Assembly (NCBI RefSeq): GCF_001628715.1
Contig: NZ_CP011120.1
Coordinates: 2,139,501 to 2,203,500, forward strand
Direction of reading: 5' to 3'
From: Acetobacter oryzifermentans
GTDB lineage: Bacteria; Pseudomonadota; Alphaproteobacteria; Acetobacterales; Acetobacteraceae
DNA: 64,000 nucleotides
Part shown: in pieces, positions 8,627 to 18,680 of the stretch
Layout of the letters: the number at the start of each line of letters is the position of its first letter
Numbering within the stretch: the stretch's first letter is position 1
Position numbers and translations under genes: made by a program
Notes under the pieces: model-generated
What the model saw: the letters and a program-made list of their open reading frames with translations, nothing else
What the model was told of the DNA's origin: nothing
The model's database searches: none

Positions 8627-11600
8627 TTAGACCTGTTCTACCCGAGAAACGCCAGAAAGTGTGCGCAACCTTTGCCCTAAAACGGGCGTAACCTTGTAAC
8701 GGCCTCGTAGGCGCACCTCTACATCGCAACTATCTGCAACACCCGGCAACAAAACAACCCGCCCTGCTCCGCCCTTTTGTGGTTCCAGAATAGCTTGCAA
8801 ATCTGGCAAGGCATCGGGCTTTTCTAACCATACCCGCATTTCGCTTTGTCCTTGTGCCGCAGCGGCTTCCAAATCCACAATATCTGTAGCGGTAAGCCGC
8901 AGAGCTTCGCCTTCCAGCTTTAAATCGGCTGTTACGAGTATAGCGGTACCAGCTACCAGAATATCACGCACACGCGTCAGCACTTCCGAAAAAACAGTTA
9001 CTTCGCAACCACCAGATGCATCGGAAAGGCGTACCCATGCCATTTTATTACCTGTGCGGGTTGGGCGTTCCTTTTTGTCCACCACACAGCCAGCAATTTT
9101 AACCCGGCCACCACCCAGTTCCGCCGCCGTTAACAACTGAGATGTGCGCGTCACACCCAAACGGCGCAGCACCGAACCATAAGCATCCAACGGGTGGGCT
9201 GTCATATGGAAGCCAATAGCTTCTGCCTCCATCGCCAGACGTTCAAATTCTGGCCAATCGTGCCCTTCCACCAACCGCAGAGGCTCAACTTCACCTGGGC
9301 CACCAAACAACCCAATTTGGCCAGAAGCTGCCTCCTGCGCCTGGCTATGTGCCCGCCTTAAAATAACATCTGCTGATCTGAAAACACGGGCCCGGTTTTT
9401 ATCAATACATTCAAACGCGCCAGCTTTTGCCAGATTTTCCAACTGCATCCGGTTGATGTGCTTGGGATCAATACGGATTGCAAAATCTGCTAGATTTTTG
9501 AAAGGTTTTTCTCCCCTCACCTCCACCAGAGATTCCATTGCGCCATAGCCCACCTTTTTGATGGCAGCTAGCGCATAGCGGATTGCGTATGTTCCATCTG
9601 GCTGTTTTTCGACCGAAAAATCAGCTTCTGATTTATTGATATTTGGCGGCAATACTGCAATGTGCATCCGCTCTGCTTCCTGACGCAAAGCAGCAAGTTT
9701 TTCTGTACGTTCCCGCGCCAAAGACATGCAAGCAGCCAAAAAGGCCACTGGATGGTTAGCCTTCATCCATGCTGTTTGGTACGAAACAAAAGCATAAGCA
9801 GCGGCATGAGATTTATTAAAGCCGTAATCTGCAAACTTAGCCATAAGGTCAAAAACCTCAACGGCTTTATCACGGTCAATCCCGCGCTTGGTGGCGCCTT
9901 CTGTAAAAATTTCGCGCTGGTGATCCATTTCCGAACGGATCTTTTTACCCATGGCACGACGTAGCAAATCTGCGCCACCCAGACTGTAGCCAGCCATTTT
10001 TTGGGCAATCTGCATAACCTGTTCCTGATAGACCATGATACCATAGGTCTCTTCAAGAATATCGCGAATTTCCTCGTGCGGGGGCTCCCATACCTCTCCG
10101 TGTTTTCTACGGCAATAATCGGGAATATTCGCCATTGGCCCTGGGCGATACAGCGCCACAGCTGCAATCAGGTCTTCTATGCGGGTTGGGCGCATTTGTT
10201 TAAGAACATCGCGCATGCCCGCGCCTTCAAACTGGAAGACGCCAGCGGTATCACCCCGCCCCAACATTTCATACGTTTTGGGGTCATCCAGCGGAATGTG
10301 GCTGAGATCTACATCCTTGCCCATACGGCGGATGAAATCGACACCCCGTTTGAGGATAGTGAGTGTTGTTAAACCAAGAAAGTCGAACTTAACGAGACCC
10401 GCCTGCTCAACAAACTTCATGTTATATTGAGTGACGAGCGTATCACTTTTCGGGTCTCGGTACAGCGGCACAAGCTGCACAAGCGGCCTATCGCCTATCA
10501 CCACCCCAGCCGCATGCGTACTGGCATGGCGGAAGAGCCCTTCCAACTGCTGGGCTATTTCCAGCAGCCTGCGCAGGGCCTCATCATTATCACGCATTTC
10601 CTGCAGCTTGGGTTCACCTGCAATGGCTTCTTTTAGGGTAACCGGTTTGGCAGGATTGTTAGGGATAAGCTCTGCCACACGGTTAACCATACCATACGGC
10701 AAACCCAGCACACGCCCAACATCGCGCACGGCAGCACGCGCTTGCAGCTTACCGAAGGTAATAATCTGCGCAACACGGTCTGATCCATATTCATGCCGCA
10801 CATAGGAAATCACTTCGTCTCGCCGATCCTGACAGAAATCGATATCAAAGTCAGGCATGGAAACGCGTTCTGGATTTAGAAAACGTTCGAACAGCAAATT
10901 AAACGGAATAGGGTCAATATCCGTAATGGTAAGCGCCCATGCAGCCAAAGACCCCGCACCAGAACCACGGCCCGGCCCAACCGGTATGCCATGCGCCTTA
11001 GCCCACTGGATAAAGTCCGCCACGATCATGAAGTAACCGGGGAACCCCATTTTGGAGATAATATCCAACTCGAAACGTAAACGTTCCTTATATTTCTCTA
11101 CTGTTTCTGCATCCAGCTTCATGCCGGACATACGGTGTTCCAACCCTTCCCACGCCATAGCACGCAGGGTTTCATCTTCTGTCGCGCCTTCTCTTACCTT
11201 AGGGCAAACTGGCAAAAGCGGCTTGCGGGTTTCCACCTTAATAGCGCAGCGGCGGGCTATTTCCAAAGTGTTGTCACACGCATCTGGCAAATCGGCAAAA
11301 AGTGCGCGCATCATTTCCGGCGGCTTGAACCAATGCTCCGGCGTTACACGAAAGCGGTCTTTTTCTGCCATCGTGCGCCCTTGAGCGATGCACAATAGGG
11401 CATCCTGTGCTTCGTACATTTTTGGTGTAGGAAAAAAGCACTCATTCGTTGCCACTAATGGCAGACCAAACCGATCGGCCAACGTCAGCACGCCCGGTTC
11501 CACAGCTTTTTCAACACCTAATCCATGCCGGTGCAGTTCTACAATCAGCCTGTCACCAAAGGCTTCATGCACACGGGCCAGCCATTTTTCGGCATCTTCC

Positions 11601-12046
11601 GTTTGCCCTTCTGCCAGCATCTGAAAAAGTGGCCCACGTGTGCCACCTGTCAGCAGCAACAGCCCCTCTGCTTTCTCACATAGCAAATCCAGAGAAACAA
11701 AAGGGTCTGCCGGATCTGAATTTTGGAACCCGGCTGAAGAAAGAAACTGGAGATTCGCCAACCCTGCTTCATTCTGTGCCAGAAGCACTACAGGCTCGGC
11801 GGGGGCGCCGGGTTTGTCATTACGCGCAGGCAGGCCGATCTGGCTGCCAATAATAGGCTGAATACCGCTTTTGGTACAATACTGAGAAAATTCCAACGCC
11901 CCGAACAGATTGCCTGAATCTGCAATACCCACAGCAGGCATGTGCATTTCCTTCGCCAGCCCCACAATATCGGGCACACGAATGGCCCCCTGGCTAAGCG
12001 AATAGGCAGAATGAACACGAAGATGAACAAAATCAGCATAAGACAT
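8627..12046 (-). CDS. dnaE: DNA polymerase III alpha subunit
   Basis: This is the replicative polymerase catalytic subunit, 1139 residues, close to the usual length of about 1150. An N-terminal PHP domain (FVHLRVHSAYSLSQGAI) leads into the C-family palm with the catalytic aspartates in MPDFDIDFC near residue 400, preceded by GRGSGAGSLAAW. The helix-hairpin-helix region and an OB-fold (VKIAGCVVDKKERPTRTGNKMAW) follow. The start is the ATG at 12046. The pabB frame begins directly after its stop, suggesting a common message. It is DnaE1, the replicative form, judged by length and by the presence of the complete OB and C-terminal regions. Confidence 0.96.
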   Translation of the reverse strand: MSYADFVHLRVHSAYSLSQGAIRVPDIVGLAKEMHMPAVGIADSGNLFGALEFSQYCTKSGIQPIIGSQIGLPARNDKPGAPAEPVVLLAQNEAGLANLQFLSSAGFQNSDPADPFVSLDLLCEKAEGLLLLTGGTRGPLFQMLAEGQTEDAEKWLARVHEAFGDRLIVELHRHGLGVEKAVEPGVLTLADRFGLPLVATNECFFPTPKMYEAQDALLCIAQGRTMAEKDRFRVTPEHWFKPPEMMRALFADLPDACDNTLEIARRCAIKVETRKPLLPVCPKVREGATEDETLRAMAWEGLEHRMSGMKLDAETVEKYKERLRFELDIISKMGFPGYFMIVADFIQWAKAHGIPVGPGRGSGAGSLAAWALTITDIDPIPFNLLFERFLNPERVSMPDFDIDFCQDRRDEVISYVRHEYGSDRVAQIITFGKLQARAAVRDVGRVLGLPYGMVNRVAELIPNNPAKPVTLKEAIAGEPKLQEMRDNDEALRRLLEIAQQLEGLFRHASTHAAGVVIGDRPLVQLVPLYRDPKSDTLVTQYNMKFVEQAGLVKFDFLGLTTLTILKRGVDFIRRMGKDVDLSHIPLDDPKTYEMLGRGDTAGVFQFEGAGMRDVLKQMRPTRIEDLIAAVALYRPGPMANIPDYCRRKHGEVWEPPHEEIRDILEETYGIMVYQEQVMQIAQKMAGYSLGGADLLRRAMGKKIRSEMDHQREIFTEGATKRGIDRDKAVEVFDLMAKFADYGFNKSHAAAYAFVSYQTAWMKANHPVAFLAACMSLARERTEKLAALRQEAERMHIAVLPPNINKSEADFSVEKQPDGTYAIRYALAAIKKVGYGAMESLVEVRGEKPFKNLADFAIRIDPKHINRMQLENLAKAGAFECIDKNRARVFRSADVILRRAHSQAQEAASGQIGLFGGPGEVEPLRLVEGHDWPEFERLAMEAEAIGFHMTAHPLDAYGSVLRRLGVTRTSQLLTAAELGGGRVKIAGCVVDKKERPTRTGNKMAWVRLSDASGGCEVTVFSEVLTRVRDILVAGTAILVTADLKLEGEALRLTATDIVDLEAAAAQGQSEMRVWLEKPDALPDLQAILEPQKGGAGRVVLLPGVADSCDVEVRLRGRYKVTPVLGQRLRTLSGVSRVEQV

Positions 12047-12362
12047 GCGTCTTTATAGCACAGACTTGAAGCTTTTCACTCTGCCTAAAGTTTTGTTTCA
12101 AGCTAGTCCCCACGCGTGTGGGGAACAGCCAACGAGCACGACCTTATTTACGGAGCCAGCCGGTTCATCCCCGCGTGTGCGGGGAACACTCTTTGTGGAA
12201 CCATTTGATTCCATAGCATTATTTTACTGTCAAAGAATCCACCAACCATAAAAGGGCCCAGCCACTTCTGGAATAGTGGCACATTCATGGATACATTGCA
12301 GCACTTTGCAGTTTTGGAACACTTATTCCAGCTGACTAAATTACTGACGTTCAGGATTCATC
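12047..12362. other. intergenic region holding the CRISPR remnant
   Basis: The 316 bases between dnaE and panC contain the two CRISPR repeats (12100-12189) and, to their right, an AT-richer stretch that would be the leader. This includes a TTGACA at 12229-12234 on the minus strand and a GCCACT/AGTGGC stem at 12261-12280. It must also hold the divergent dnaE and panC promoters; I cannot assign their elements with confidence. Confidence 0.5.
12100..12189 (-). CRISPR. orphan minimal type I-E CRISPR array: two repeats, one spacer
   Basis: A 29-base repeat at 12161-12189 reads on the minus strand GTGTTCCCCGCACACGCGGG then GATGAACCG, the classic type I-E form. A second, degenerate copy lies at 12100-12128; it keeps the CCCC...GGGGAACA palindrome but differs at about nine positions. 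The spacer between them (12129-12160) is exactly 32 bases, giving the 61-base unit typical of type I-E. In the minus orientation the degenerate repeat is at the leader-distal end, where I-E arrays usually carry their mutated terminal repeat. No cas genes are in the window; dnaE and panC flank it. Confidence 0.8.
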
Positions 12363-13202
12363 ATGCAGATTGTAAAAACCAAAGCAGAACTGGCAGCACT
12401 CAGCACCAGTTGGCGGAAAGATGGCCAGACTATTGGCTTTGTGCCGACCATGGGCGCACTTCATGCAGGCCATATCTCACTCATAAATGCGCTGGATGGC
12501 AAAGCCTCCCGTCGAATTGTGTCCATTTTTGTAAATCCTATCCAATTCAACAACACCAATGATTTCCAGCATTACCCGCGCGGGCTGGAAGATGATGCTG
12601 GCCTGCTACGCAATACCGGCAAAGTGGACGTGCTTTACGCCCCAGATGAAAGCCAAATGTACCCTCCCGGCTTTGCAACTCGTATAAGTGTTTCTGGGTT
12701 GGATACTATGCTGTGTGGCGGAGACAGACCCGGCCATTTTGATGGCGTTGCCACTGTGGTTACCAAACTGTTTTTACAAACACGCGCCAATATCGCAGCC
12801 TTTGGTGAAAAAGATTACCAGCAACTCTGCCTCATCAAACGCATGGTGCAGGATTTGGATCTACCTGTAGATATTTTACCCGTGCCCACTTTGCGAGAAG
12901 CAGACGGGCTTGCCCTTTCATCCCGCAACCGCAGGCTTACGCCACAACAACGCCAACAAGCCACGCTCCTACCCCAAGCCCTAAAGGCATGCCTTGCAGC
13001 CATGCGGAACGGCACAAATGTAGAAAGCAGCTTGGCCACATGCCGTGAAGCATTAAAGAATGCAGGCTTTCACGTTCATTACCTGGAACTCCGCAATGCG
13101 GAAAATCTGGCACTTGCCCCTATTGCCAGCAAAGATACACGTTTGTTTATAGCTGCCAGCTTAGGAGACATCCGGCTTATTGATAATATGCCGTTTGCCT
13201 AA
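12363..13202 (+). CDS. panC: Pantothenate synthetase
   Basis: PanC condenses pantoate and beta-alanine with ATP to give pantothenate, the precursor of coenzyme A. The 279-residue protein carries the nucleotidyltransferase HIGH-like motif in GFVPTMGALHAGH near residues 25-37, then VSIFVNPIQFN, the pantoate loop DTMLCGGDRPGHFDGVATVVTKLF, FGEKDYQQL, and READGLALSSRNRRL. The length is normal. The ATG at 12363 fits the family start MQIVKT. The CRISPR remnant is upstream and the RidA-family gene is 50 bases downstream on the same strand. panB and panD are not in the window. Confidence 0.95.
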   Translation: MQIVKTKAELAALSTSWRKDGQTIGFVPTMGALHAGHISLINALDGKASRRIVSIFVNPIQFNNTNDFQHYPRGLEDDAGLLRNTGKVDVLYAPDESQMYPPGFATRISVSGLDTMLCGGDRPGHFDGVATVVTKLFLQTRANIAAFGEKDYQQLCLIKRMVQDLDLPVDILPVPTLREADGLALSSRNRRLTPQQRQQATLLPQALKACLAAMRNGTNVESSLATCREALKNAGFHVHYLELRNAENLALAPIASKDTRLFIAASLGDIRLIDNMPFA

Positions 13203-13251
13203 CTTTGGTTTTCCATAAAACTTTTTCCACTATAGCAGAGAACCCAAAATC

Positions 13252-13608
13252 ATGAGCATCAAACGTCTTGCTCCCGAAGAACGCTTAACAGGCGCTGTTA
13301 TTCATAATGGTCTTGTTTATCTGGCTGGCCAGATTGCCGATGATTCCACATTGGATGCAGAAGGCCAGATGGCTGATATTCTACGGCAGGTAGATGCCTT
13401 ATTGGCTGAAGCTGGCACGGACAAAAGCCGCCTTATTTCCGTACAGATCTTTCTGGCCGACATGAATGATATGGCTGGCATGAATCGTGCATGGGATGCA
13501 TGGCTGGACAAAAACAATAAACCCGCCCGCGCAACGGTAGAAGCCAAACTGGCAGACCCCACATGGAAGGTGGAACTCACCGGAATTGCCGCGTTACCTC
13601 AACCATAA
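13252..13608 (+). CDS. RidA/YjgF-YER057c-UK114 family protein
   Basis: This small 118-residue protein has the chorismate-mutase-like fold of the RidA family, which in its best-known members hydrolyses reactive enamine/imine intermediates made by PLP enzymes. Visible features are LVYLAGQIADDS, VDALLAEAGTDKSRLISVQIFLADM, and the conserved arginine in PARATVEAKL near residue 93. The acidic residue that follows in the classical motif (EIEA in E. coli RidA) reads VELTG here, so it may belong to a subgroup without typical deaminase activity. It sits 50 bases after panC and may be co-transcribed. A stem-loop follows the stop. Confidence 0.85.
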   Translation: MSIKRLAPEERLTGAVIHNGLVYLAGQIADDSTLDAEGQMADILRQVDALLAEAGTDKSRLISVQIFLADMNDMAGMNRAWDAWLDKNNKPARATVEAKLADPTWKVELTGIAALPQP

Positions 13609-13617
13609 TTGCTTTAA

Positions 13618-13649
13618 TAGTGGACGGCTGTTTTGCCAGCCGTTCACTA
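13618..13649 (+). other. strong stem-loop after the RidA-family gene
   Basis: TAGTGGACGGCTG (13618-13630) pairs with CAGCCGTTCACTA (13637-13649) around a six-base loop, with one G-T pair. On the plus strand it is followed by a run of A rather than T, so it is not a standard intrinsic terminator, though it may still stabilise or end the transcript. Confidence 0.45.
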
Positions 13650-13719
13650 CAAAAAACGAGGCATAAGCAAATGCTTTAATGCATTGATACAATTTATAAA
13701 TTTTACAGGGAAATAAGGC

Positions 13720-13795
13720 TGGCTCCCGAAGTAGGACTCGAACCTACGACCCAGCGATTAACAGTCGCTTGCTCTACCAACTGAGCTATTCGGGA
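13720..13795 (-). tRNA. tRNA-Asn (GTT)
   Basis: The minus strand folds into a standard cloverleaf. The acceptor TCCCGAA pairs with TTCGGGA, the D arm is AGCTCAGTTGGTAGAGC, the anticodon loop CTGTTAA reads GTT, and the T loop is GGTTCGAGTCC. It has discriminator G and an encoded CCA end; 76 bases in all. Confidence 0.97.
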
Positions 13796-13916
13796 CCAGC
13801 GAGGGAGCATATAGCTAACCTAAATCGCGCCGTAAACCCCCTTTTTTATTTTTTTTCATATCTCCTCCATCACTCATAAAGCGACAGACACAGCAAGACA
13901 TAGTAAACCTACAAAA

Positions 13917-14951
13917 ATGAACGCCCAAGGTCCTTCCCAAACACGTCGTAATCTCCTGCTAGCCGGTATGGGCGGTATTGCCGCCATTGGCGGAGGAACC
14001 TTTTTGGCAACACGAGGCAAGCATCACACACACAAACAGCCCGATGGTGCTTATCGGCAGATCAAAATAGGTTGGCCAAATTCTGGATCGGCACCAGTTT
14101 TGGCTGTGGCTGCACAAAAAGATTTTTTTGCGCATTACAGCTTGGATGTCGATCTGCCCTTCGCCACCATAAATGGGGAAGACACCATTAATGCACTGGC
14201 CAGAGGGGATATTTCCTACGCCGTAGCCCCTGCCCTTACGTGGCTCAGGCACCTTTATGCAGGGCTAAATGCGCAGTTGCTTATTGGCGTGCAGCCGGGC
14301 AATTTTCGGCTGTTAGTACGCCGCAGCAGCCATATTACACGGCTAGACCAGCTTATGGGCCACACTGTAGCCGTTATGGATCAGAACGCAGCAGATAAGC
14401 TGTTTTTTGCCATTATGATGCGCCGCAAAGGGCTAGACGCCATGAACCGCATCAACTGGCTGGATCTACCTCTGCCACAAATTGATGATGCCGCACGCAG
14501 CCAAAGAATTGATGCCGTTGTCGCGCATGATTATCAAGCATGGTGGCTGCTTCAATCGTTCCCTGATATGTTTATTGAACTAGCAGGCAGCAATACTGGC
14601 CACTATGCTGAGCGCACAAGTATGGTGCTTGGCGCCTCCAGTTCTGCCCTACAAGATGACCCAGATGCCGCCATTGCCCTTGTGCTGGCCCTACGTGATG
14701 CAGCACGCTGGACAGATACCCACCGCGATGATGCTGCAACCCTGATTGCACCAGATATTACGGATCTTTCTGCAGCCAGCATACGCGCCATGCTACACAG
14801 TGAACCTGCTATCCGGCCCGTTATTGGCAAATCATTGCGCGAACAACTGGCGCAGTATTGTGATGAACTGCAACTGGTCAGCCTACTGCCCGACACAGAA
14901 GACAGCACAGCACTTGCTCATCATTATGCGCGGAATGTTTTGAAAGAATAA
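13917..14951 (+). CDS. Tat-exported solute-binding protein (NMT1/sulfonate/nitrate ABC type), orphan
   Basis: This 344-residue protein begins with a twin-arginine signal (SQTRRNLLLAG, arginines 10-11, then a hydrophobic stretch). It continues with the fold of periplasmic binding proteins for sulfonates, nitrate or thiamine precursors: IKIGWPNSGSAPVLAVAAQKDFFAHYSLDV, ALARGDISYAVAPALTWLRHL, and LDQLMGHTVAVMDQNAADKLFFAIMMRRKG. No permease or ATPase genes are adjacent, so the transporter partner must lie elsewhere or be absent. The ligand cannot be read from the sequence. The ATG at 13917 is chosen because it gives the complete signal; the ribosome binding site is poor. Confidence 0.78.
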   Translation: MNAQGPSQTRRNLLLAGMGGIAAIGGGTFLATRGKHHTHKQPDGAYRQIKIGWPNSGSAPVLAVAAQKDFFAHYSLDVDLPFATINGEDTINALARGDISYAVAPALTWLRHLYAGLNAQLLIGVQPGNFRLLVRRSSHITRLDQLMGHTVAVMDQNAADKLFFAIMMRRKGLDAMNRINWLDLPLPQIDDAARSQRIDAVVAHDYQAWWLLQSFPDMFIELAGSNTGHYAERTSMVLGASSSALQDDPDAAIALVLALRDAARWTDTHRDDAATLIAPDITDLSAASIRAMLHSEPAIRPVIGKSLREQLAQYCDELQLVSLLPDTEDSTALAHHYARNVLKE

Positions 14952-14953
14952 AG

Positions 14954-14989
14954 AAAGTGCAGGCACATTTTTAATTGCGCCTACACTTT
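14954..14989 (+). terminator. bidirectional terminator-like hairpin
   Basis: AAAGTGCAGGC pairs with GCCTACACTTT (one mismatch) around ATTTTTAATT-like loop bases. It lies between two convergent genes, the binding protein (plus) and an aminotransferase (minus), and probably serves both. Confidence 0.55.
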
Positions 14990-15000
14990 ACTTGAAAGCT

Positions 15001-16206
15001 TTACTGCAAGCCTTCTACAAACTGAGCAATACGCTGGCAGGCCTCGCGCAGTGTTTCATCTGCCGTTGCGCAGGACAAACGCAAATAAGGTGAATGCCCA
15101 AAGGCGCTTCCTGGCACAGTGGCTACAAAAGCCTCTTCCAGCAAAGCTAATGCAAAGTCATGGTCTGTTTCTAACCGCTTACCGGCAGCAGTTGTTCGGC
15201 CAAGACACCCGGCAACACCCGGATACGCATAAAACGCACCATCGGGCATAGCGCAGGTAAACCCCGGAATGGCCCGCAATGCTTCCACAACCATCCGGCG
15301 GCGGCGGCCATATGTTGCCACCATTTCCTGCACCAAATCTGCCGGGCCATCCAACGCAGCCGCTGCAGCCGCCTGCGCTATGGAGCACACGCCAGATGTG
15401 GCATTGCCCTGAACACCCCGCATGGTAGCGATAAGATCTGCCGGACCGCCCGCAAAACCTACGCGCCAGCCTGTCATGGCATAAGCTTTAGAAACGCCAT
15501 TAAGGGTAATGATGCGTTCTTTTAGATCAGGCGCTACAGCGGCAATAGATGCTGATTTTGCACCATCAAACACCAGATGTTCGTAAATCTCATCTGAAAG
15601 TATCCAGATATCTGGATACTGCCGCAACACTTCCGCAATAGCCCGCAGATCATCCGCTGAGCACACACCACCTGTTGGATTATTAGGAAAGTTCAACACC
15701 ACCCAACGTGTGCGCGGTGTCAGCACTTTTGCCAGTTCATCCGCCTTCAGGCGGAAACCATCTTCCTCCCGGCAAGGTACAAAAACAGGTGTTGCACCAA
15801 ACATACGGGCAATAAGCGGATAGCTGACCCAATAAGGCGTGGGCACCACCACTTCATCACCCGCATTCAGCGTGGCCATAAAAGCGTTGAAGATAACCTG
15901 CTTGCCACCGTTGGAGACCATAATCTCCTCCGGCTTATAATCCAGACCGTTTTCACGCGTGAACTTGCGGGCAATGGCCGCCTTAAGGGCTGGCGTACCA
16001 TCTACGGGTGGATATTTGGTCTGCCCAGCCAAGGCGGCCTGATGGGCGGCCTCTACCACGGCAGGCGGTGTGGCAAAATCCGGTTCCCCCAAAGCAAGGG
16101 AGATAACGGGCTTGCCCTCCGCCTTAAGCACGCGTGCACGGCGTGCCATTTCAATAGTAGCCGGCGCAGGCAAACCTTTTAGTCTATTCGCAAAAGACCG
16201 CGCCAT
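15001..16206 (-). CDS. PLP-dependent class I aminotransferase (aspartate aminotransferase-like), copy 1
   Basis: The 401-residue protein belongs to fold-type I aminotransferases of the AspC/AatA I-gamma group. Conserved parts are ISLALGEPDFATP, TKYPPVDGTPALKAAIARKF, SNGGKQVIFNAFMATLNAGDEVVVPTPYWVSYP, NFPNNPTGGVCS, the SDEIYEHLVFDG segment, and the PLP lysine in [20 protein letters not shown]. It probably transfers amino groups between aspartate or aromatic amino acids and 2-oxoglutarate. It starts three bases after the stop of the neighbouring aminotransferase gene, with which it shares most of these segments, so the pair is a tandem duplication. The substrate of each copy is unknown. Confidence 0.88.
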   Translation of the reverse strand: MARSFANRLKGLPAPATIEMARRARVLKAEGKPVISLALGEPDFATPPAVVEAAHQAALAGQTKYPPVDGTPALKAAIARKFTRENGLDYKPEEIMVSNGGKQVIFNAFMATLNAGDEVVVPTPYWVSYPLIARMFGATPVFVPCREEDGFRLKADELAKVLTPRTRWVVLNFPNNPTGGVCSADDLRAIAEVLRQYPDIWILSDEIYEHLVFDGAKSASIAAVAPDLKERIITLNGVSKAYAMTGWRVGFAGGPADLIATMRGVQGNATSGVCSIAQAAAAAALDGPADLVQEMVATYGRRRRMVVEALRAIPGFTCAMPDGAFYAYPGVAGCLGRTTAAGKRLETDHDFALALLEEAFVATVPGSAFGHSPYLRLSCATADETLREACQRIAQFVEGLQ

Positions 16207-16209
16207 ATT

Positions 16210-17463
<1,254 letters not shown>

Positions 17464-17576
17464 CTACATGCCCCTGAAACAGACATTCGGTTCTGGGGCG
17501 GCACAGTAATCCTGTTCGGCCTCCGGCGGAACCGGAGATTTCTCATACGCCGCGTTTTTTGTACGCAATTCAGCGT

Positions 17577-18488
17577 TTATCTCTCAAAAGTGTGTGGGAA
17601 ACCTGCCTTGCAGCGCACATCTTCCGCTGAAAGGCCTGCCTTGCGCATAGCCCGCACAGCCAATGCACCATCCCGCTTGGCCAGCCTGCGGCCTTCTGCA
17701 TTACATAATAATGGATGAAAGCTGTAGTCTGGCACGTTCCAGCCCATAAGGGCTTGCAATACGCGATGCAGGTCTGTTGCTGGGCGCAGATCTTCCCCGC
17801 GTGTTACCAGTGTAACGCCTTGGGCGGCATCATCATGCGTGACGCAAAGATGATAAGATGCGGGAATGTCTTTGCGTGCAAGCACCACATCACCGAACAA
17901 TTCAGGGTGGCATAAAACTGTTCCACGTTCTTGATCCTGATACGTCAGTGGTGCGCCACGTGTGCATTGGTTTATCCATTGCAAGGCTTTGCTCATATTC
18001 AGCCGTAACATATGGAGTTGCCCTTGGCTGATGCGCTCCTGCCGTTCCTGATCTGAAAGATGGCGACACGTTCCGGGGTAGCACAAACTGCCATCTGGAG
18101 CCGTATGTGGGGCTGAGAATATGGCGGCACTTTCACGCAGGATATCAGAGCGCGTGCAAAAACAGGGGTATAGCACCCCCATTGTATCCAACCTCGCCAA
18201 CGTTGCCTGATAGGCAGGCATATTGGCCGATTGCCTTAAAACAGGCCGAGCGGAGCGCAAGCCCAACCATTCCAGATCTTGCAAAATGGCGGGAATAAAT
18301 TCCGGCTTGCAGCGTTGGGTATCAATATCCTCCAGCCGTACAAACCATTCCCCATGCGGCTGGGCCTTTTGCCACCCATACAAAGCCGAGGCCACATGCC
18401 CCAGATGCAGAAAACCAGTGGGGCTAGGTGCAAAACGCGTTACCCACCCGGCATACTTTGTTTGACTATTATGTAATAAATTGTTCAT
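17577..18488 (-). CDS. gluQ: Glutamyl-Q tRNA(Asp) synthetase
   Basis: GluQ-RS attaches glutamate to the queuosine base at position 34 of tRNA-Asp. The 303-residue protein is a truncated class I GluRS: the HIGH-like motif in RFAPSPTGFLHLGH near residues 18-31, the RLEDID segment, LLCNAEGRRLAKRDG in place of KMSKS, and no anticodon-binding domain. A zinc site is suggested by CFCTR at the start of an insertion (with further Cys at CYPGTC). The length fits the family of about 290-310. The ATG at 18488 lacks a clear ribosome binding site. Its stop is followed by a 160-base gap before the aminotransferase pair. Confidence 0.9.
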   Translation of the reverse strand: MNNLLHNSQTKYAGWVTRFAPSPTGFLHLGHVASALYGWQKAQPHGEWFVRLEDIDTQRCKPEFIPAILQDLEWLGLRSARPVLRQSANMPAYQATLARLDTMGVLYPCFCTRSDILRESAAIFSAPHTAPDGSLCYPGTCRHLSDQERQERISQGQLHMLRLNMSKALQWINQCTRGAPLTYQDQERGTVLCHPELFGDVVLARKDIPASYHLCVTHDDAAQGVTLVTRGEDLRPATDLHRVLQALMGWNVPDYSFHPLLCNAEGRRLAKRDGALAVRAMRKAGLSAEDVRCKAGFPHTFER

Positions 18489-18680
18489 GTTTTTCGTGAA
18501 ACTATTACTAAACTCTCAAAAGACGCATCAAACAGACAGTCGTTTTGTTGCCTCACTCCCGAACCTCTGCAATACTATATGTAGTAATTACCTCGACGAC
18601 GCACCTTTTGCAGGCAATCGGCTCCGAGTTTTACGATCGCAGAAAGATGCGCCCTCGAAGATAAGCCGAGGAGACAAGTC

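Larger units (their letters stand above)
13609..13916. other. interval with no protein gene
   Basis: The 308 bases hold a stem-loop (13618-13649) and tRNA-Asn on the minus strand (13720-13795). The remaining bases before the binding-protein gene are AT-rich and probably contain promoters for the tRNA and for the downstream gene; no clear consensus was assigned. Confidence 0.5.

Noticed and set aside
12047..12251. A 68-codon plus-strand frame through the CRISPR repeats
   Set aside because: It consists largely of translated repeat and spacer, with no support as a gene.
12190..12362. Possible cas genes or further CRISPR repeats near the array
   Set aside because: No further copies of the repeat and no Cas-like reading frame were seen; the flanks are dnaE and panC, so a complete CRISPR system is not supported.
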